This document shows positions 4,243 through 5,806 of a stretch of 5,806 nucleotides of DNA, one piece after another. The DNA lies in assembly GCA_015068335.1 (NCBI GenBank), contig SVKT01000096.1, forward strand, positions 1 to 5,806, given 5' to 3'. The stretch comes from Oscillospiraceae bacterium. GTDB lineage: Bacteria > Bacillota > Clostridia > Oscillospirales > Oscillospiraceae. Within the stretch, counting starts at the first letter, position 1. Each line of letters starts with the position of its first letter. The translations under genes and the position numbers were made by a program. Under the pieces are notes generated by a model. The model had not been told where the DNA came from. It made no database searches and saw only the letters and a list, made by a program, of their open reading frames with translations.

Positions 4243-5806
4243 ATGCGACGCATCACCAGTTTGCTTCTCTGCCTGATCCTGATCTTCTCCCTGTCCGCCT
4301 GCGGCAAAGACGATCAGCCCACCCCCGACGAAACGCCCTCCACCGGCACGGAGGAGCCCACGACGCCCACCGCCCCCGGCGAGCCCTCCGCCCCCGAACA
4401 GGGCGGCGAGCAGCAGCCCTCTATGCCTGAGGAGCCGGTGGTCACCCCCACCCCCGGCGCAGAGCCCTATGAGATCCTCGATCCCACGGTGATGCCCGAG
4501 GGCGGCGAACGGGACGGCGTGAAGTACGTGTCCTACCGCGGCGTGGTGGAGCATCTGTTCTTCCACCCCGTCATCGCCTATCCCGAGCAGGCCTTCGACG
4601 GCGACAATATGGCCAACGGCTACGATGACTGGATGGTCACCGTGGACGAGTACAACAAGATCCTCAACAGCGTGTACGAAAAGGGCTACATCCTGGTGGA
4701 CATCGCCGACTGTTGGAGCGAGACCACCGACGAGGCCGGCAACCCCAAAATGGTGAAGAACACCCTCTACCTGCCCGAGGGCAAGAAGCCCCTCATCATC
4801 TCCTACGACGATGTGAACTACAACTACTACACCCTGGGCGACGGCTTTACATACAAACTGATCTTCGGCGAGGACGGCAAACTGTGGTCCTGGGGTCTGG
4901 ACCCCGCCGGCAAGGAAGTGGTCAGCCGCGATCTGGACGCCATCACCATTCTGGACAAGTTCGTGGAGGAACATCCGGACTTCTCCCCCTTCGGCGCCAA
5001 GGGCTGTCTGAGCATCACCGGCTATGAGGGCATCCTGGGCTACCGCACCCACACCGACAAAGAGGGCTGGACGGACGCCAAGGAGGCCAACCGCCAGAAG
5101 GAGATCGAAAAGGTCAAGCCCATCGTGGCGGAACTCAAACGCACCGGCTGGACCTTCGGCAGCCACACCTTCGGCCACATCCGCCTGAACACCTCCTCCA
5201 TCGAGGCCGTGCAGGCCGATATGACCCGCTGGCTGGACGAGGTCGGCTCTCTGGTGGGCGACGTTTCCGTGCTGTTCTATCCCTTCGGCGGCCGTCTGGA
5301 CGGCGACGATGTGAACCAGTCCGGCCCCGCGATGCAGTGGATGATCGAACAGGGCTTCCGCATCTTCTGCTCCGTGGGCGTGGAGTCCTACTCCAAGATC
5401 AAGAAGGACGCCGTCGCCGTGATCTGTGACCGTCTGCATCCCGACGGCACTACCCTGCGCACCAACAGCGGCCGCAACCGCTATATGAAGTTCTACGACG
5501 CCAAGGACATCATCGATCTGGACGTCCGTCCCCAGCGCGAAGTGGGCTGGCTCAAGCCCGCCGAACCCGCAAAGCCCGCTGAACCCGCGAAGCCTGTGGA
5601 GCCTGTCGCTCCCGTTGTGCCTGAAACGCCTGTGGCGCCCGTCACCCCCGAAGTTCCCGAGACCCCCGCGGTGAACGTCCCCGAGACTCCTGTGACGCCC
5701 GAGACCCCCGCGGCACCTGAGACCCCCGCGGCACCTGAAACTCCCGCCGAAGGCGGCGCAGCGGAAGCCCCCGCACCCGGCGCCGACGAGCCCGTCCCGG
5801 TGCCCC
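4243..5806 (+). CDS. Lipoprotein with polysaccharide deacetylase-like (NodB-type) domain, 3' end missing
   Basis: The frame from ATG 4243 stays open to the right edge, giving 521 residues and no stop. A lipoprotein signal is clear: MRR, then a hydrophobic core and lipobox LSAC with C20. The mature protein should therefore be anchored to the outer face of the membrane. Residues 21 to about 80 are a Pro/Thr/Glu-rich linker. The globular part, about 85-430, carries marks of carbohydrate esterase family 4: ISYDD with D189-D190 (motif 1), SHTFGH with H308 and H312 as the HTxxH metal pair (motif 2), and VLFYPFGG near 347 (motif 3-like). Family members remove acetyl groups from peptidoglycan or other polysaccharides using a bound metal. 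Motif 3 lacks the usual arginine. A C-terminal catalytic Leu-His motif is not certain; RLHPDG at 397-402 is the only candidate. Activity and substrate are therefore open. From about 437 the protein becomes a Pro/Glu/Ala/Thr/Val-rich tail running off the window. It is transcribed from its own extended -10 promoter. Confidence 0.85.
   Translation, partial: MRRITSLLLCLILIFSLSACGKDDQPTPDETPSTGTEEPTTPTAPGEPSAPEQGGEQQPSMPEEPVVTPTPGAEPYEILDPTVMPEGGERDGVKYVSYRGVVEHLFFHPVIAYPEQAFDGDNMANGYDDWMVTVDEYNKILNSVYEKGYILVDIADCWSETTDEAGNPKMVKNTLYLPEGKKPLIISYDDVNYNYYTLGDGFTYKLIFGEDGKLWSWGLDPAGKEVVSRDLDAITILDKFVEEHPDFSPFGAKGCLSITGYEGILGYRTHTDKEGWTDAKEANRQKEIEKVKPIVAELKRTGWTFGSHTFGHIRLNTSSIEAVQADMTRWLDEVGSLVGDVSVLFYPFGGRLDGDDVNQSGPAMQWMIEQGFRIFCSVGVESYSKIKKDAVAVICDRLHPDGTTLRTNSGRNRYMKFYDAKDIIDLDVRPQREVGWLKPAEPAKPAEPAKPVEPVAPVVPETPVAPVTPEVPETPAVNVPETPVTPETPAAPETPAAPETPAEGGAAEAPAPGADEPVPVP
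5557..5592 (+). repeat. 18-bp tandem repeat in the coding sequence (Pro-Ala-Glu-Pro-Ala-Lys)
   Basis: Two adjacent 18-base units, CCCGCCGAACCCGCAAAG and CCCGCTGAACCCGCGAAG, differ at two third codon positions and encode the same PAEPAK hexapeptide. They open the proline-rich C-terminal segment and are followed by related PVEPVAPV units. Confidence 0.85.
5701..5736 (+). repeat. Exact 18-bp tandem repeat in the coding sequence (Glu-Thr-Pro-Ala-Ala-Pro)
   Basis: GAGACCCCCGCGGCACCT occurs twice head to tail without a mismatch, followed by a third, partial unit (GAAACTCCCGCC). It encodes ETPAAP repeats. Related PETPV/PETPA units lie upstream from about 5619. The exact identity suggests a recent duplication and a tract that can change in length by slippage without shifting the frame. 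Confidence 0.9.

Noticed and set aside
4186..5439. Long open frame on the minus strand, 417 codons, opposite the lipoprotein gene
   Set aside because: The + strand frame has a promoter, ribosome binding site, lipobox and deacetylase motifs. The minus frame is a composition shadow with Gly/Val/His-rich low-complexity sequence.
1..5806. One combined novel system linking the cyclase, SpoVA and lipoprotein genes
   Set aside because: Terminators and separate promoters divide them into three units, and the families have well-known separate roles. Their adjacency alone does not support a shared function.

Overview
The window looks like the chromosome of a GC-rich, spore-forming member of the Firmicutes, most likely a gut-type clostridium near the Oscillospiraceae/Ruminococcaceae. 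The evidence is a pair of spoVA genes, which occur only in endospore formers, strong G/C preference at third codon positions, Gram-positive-type ribosome binding sites and a lipoprotein signal. The exact taxon is inference. All four genes read on the + strand, and two are cut by the window edges.

Layout. (1) Positions 1-2271 hold the 3' part of a large cytoplasmic signalling protein: PAS-like, PAS, an intact GGDEF diguanylate cyclase domain with its inhibitory site, GAF-like, then a C-terminal PAS-like domain with a Cys-x10-Cys-x2-Cys-Pro motif. It ends before a strong intrinsic terminator at 2307-2340. (2) Positions 2444-3826 hold spoVAD and spoVAE, a tight two-gene unit. It starts from GTG after a good ribosome binding site and has a plausible forespore sigma-G promoter at 2364-2392. 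Its products belong to the SpoVA apparatus, which moves dipicolinic acid into the developing spore and releases it during germination. The usual preceding gene, spoVAC, is not next to them. (3) Positions 3827-4242 are a 416-base non-coding spacer. It holds two copies of an imperfect repeat about 100 bases apart, an inverted repeat, a 12-bp terminator hairpin, an abrupt T-rich stretch, an extended -10 promoter and a short leader hairpin. (4) From 4243 to the right edge runs a lipoprotein with a NodB-type polysaccharide deacetylase-like domain between two Pro/Glu/Thr-rich low-complexity segments. The second segment contains tandem DNA repeats and leaves the window still open.

The terminators at 2307-2340 and 4039-4070 divide the window into three independent transcription units: c-di-GMP signalling, spore dipicolinate transport and a cell-envelope lipoprotein. 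I see no sign that they form one system. I found no tRNA, rRNA, CRISPR array, transposase or phage gene. The items most worth a second look are the spoVAD-spoVAE pair without spoVAC, the intergenic repeat, the cysteine-rich PAS-like end of the cyclase, and the divergent deacetylase lipoprotein.
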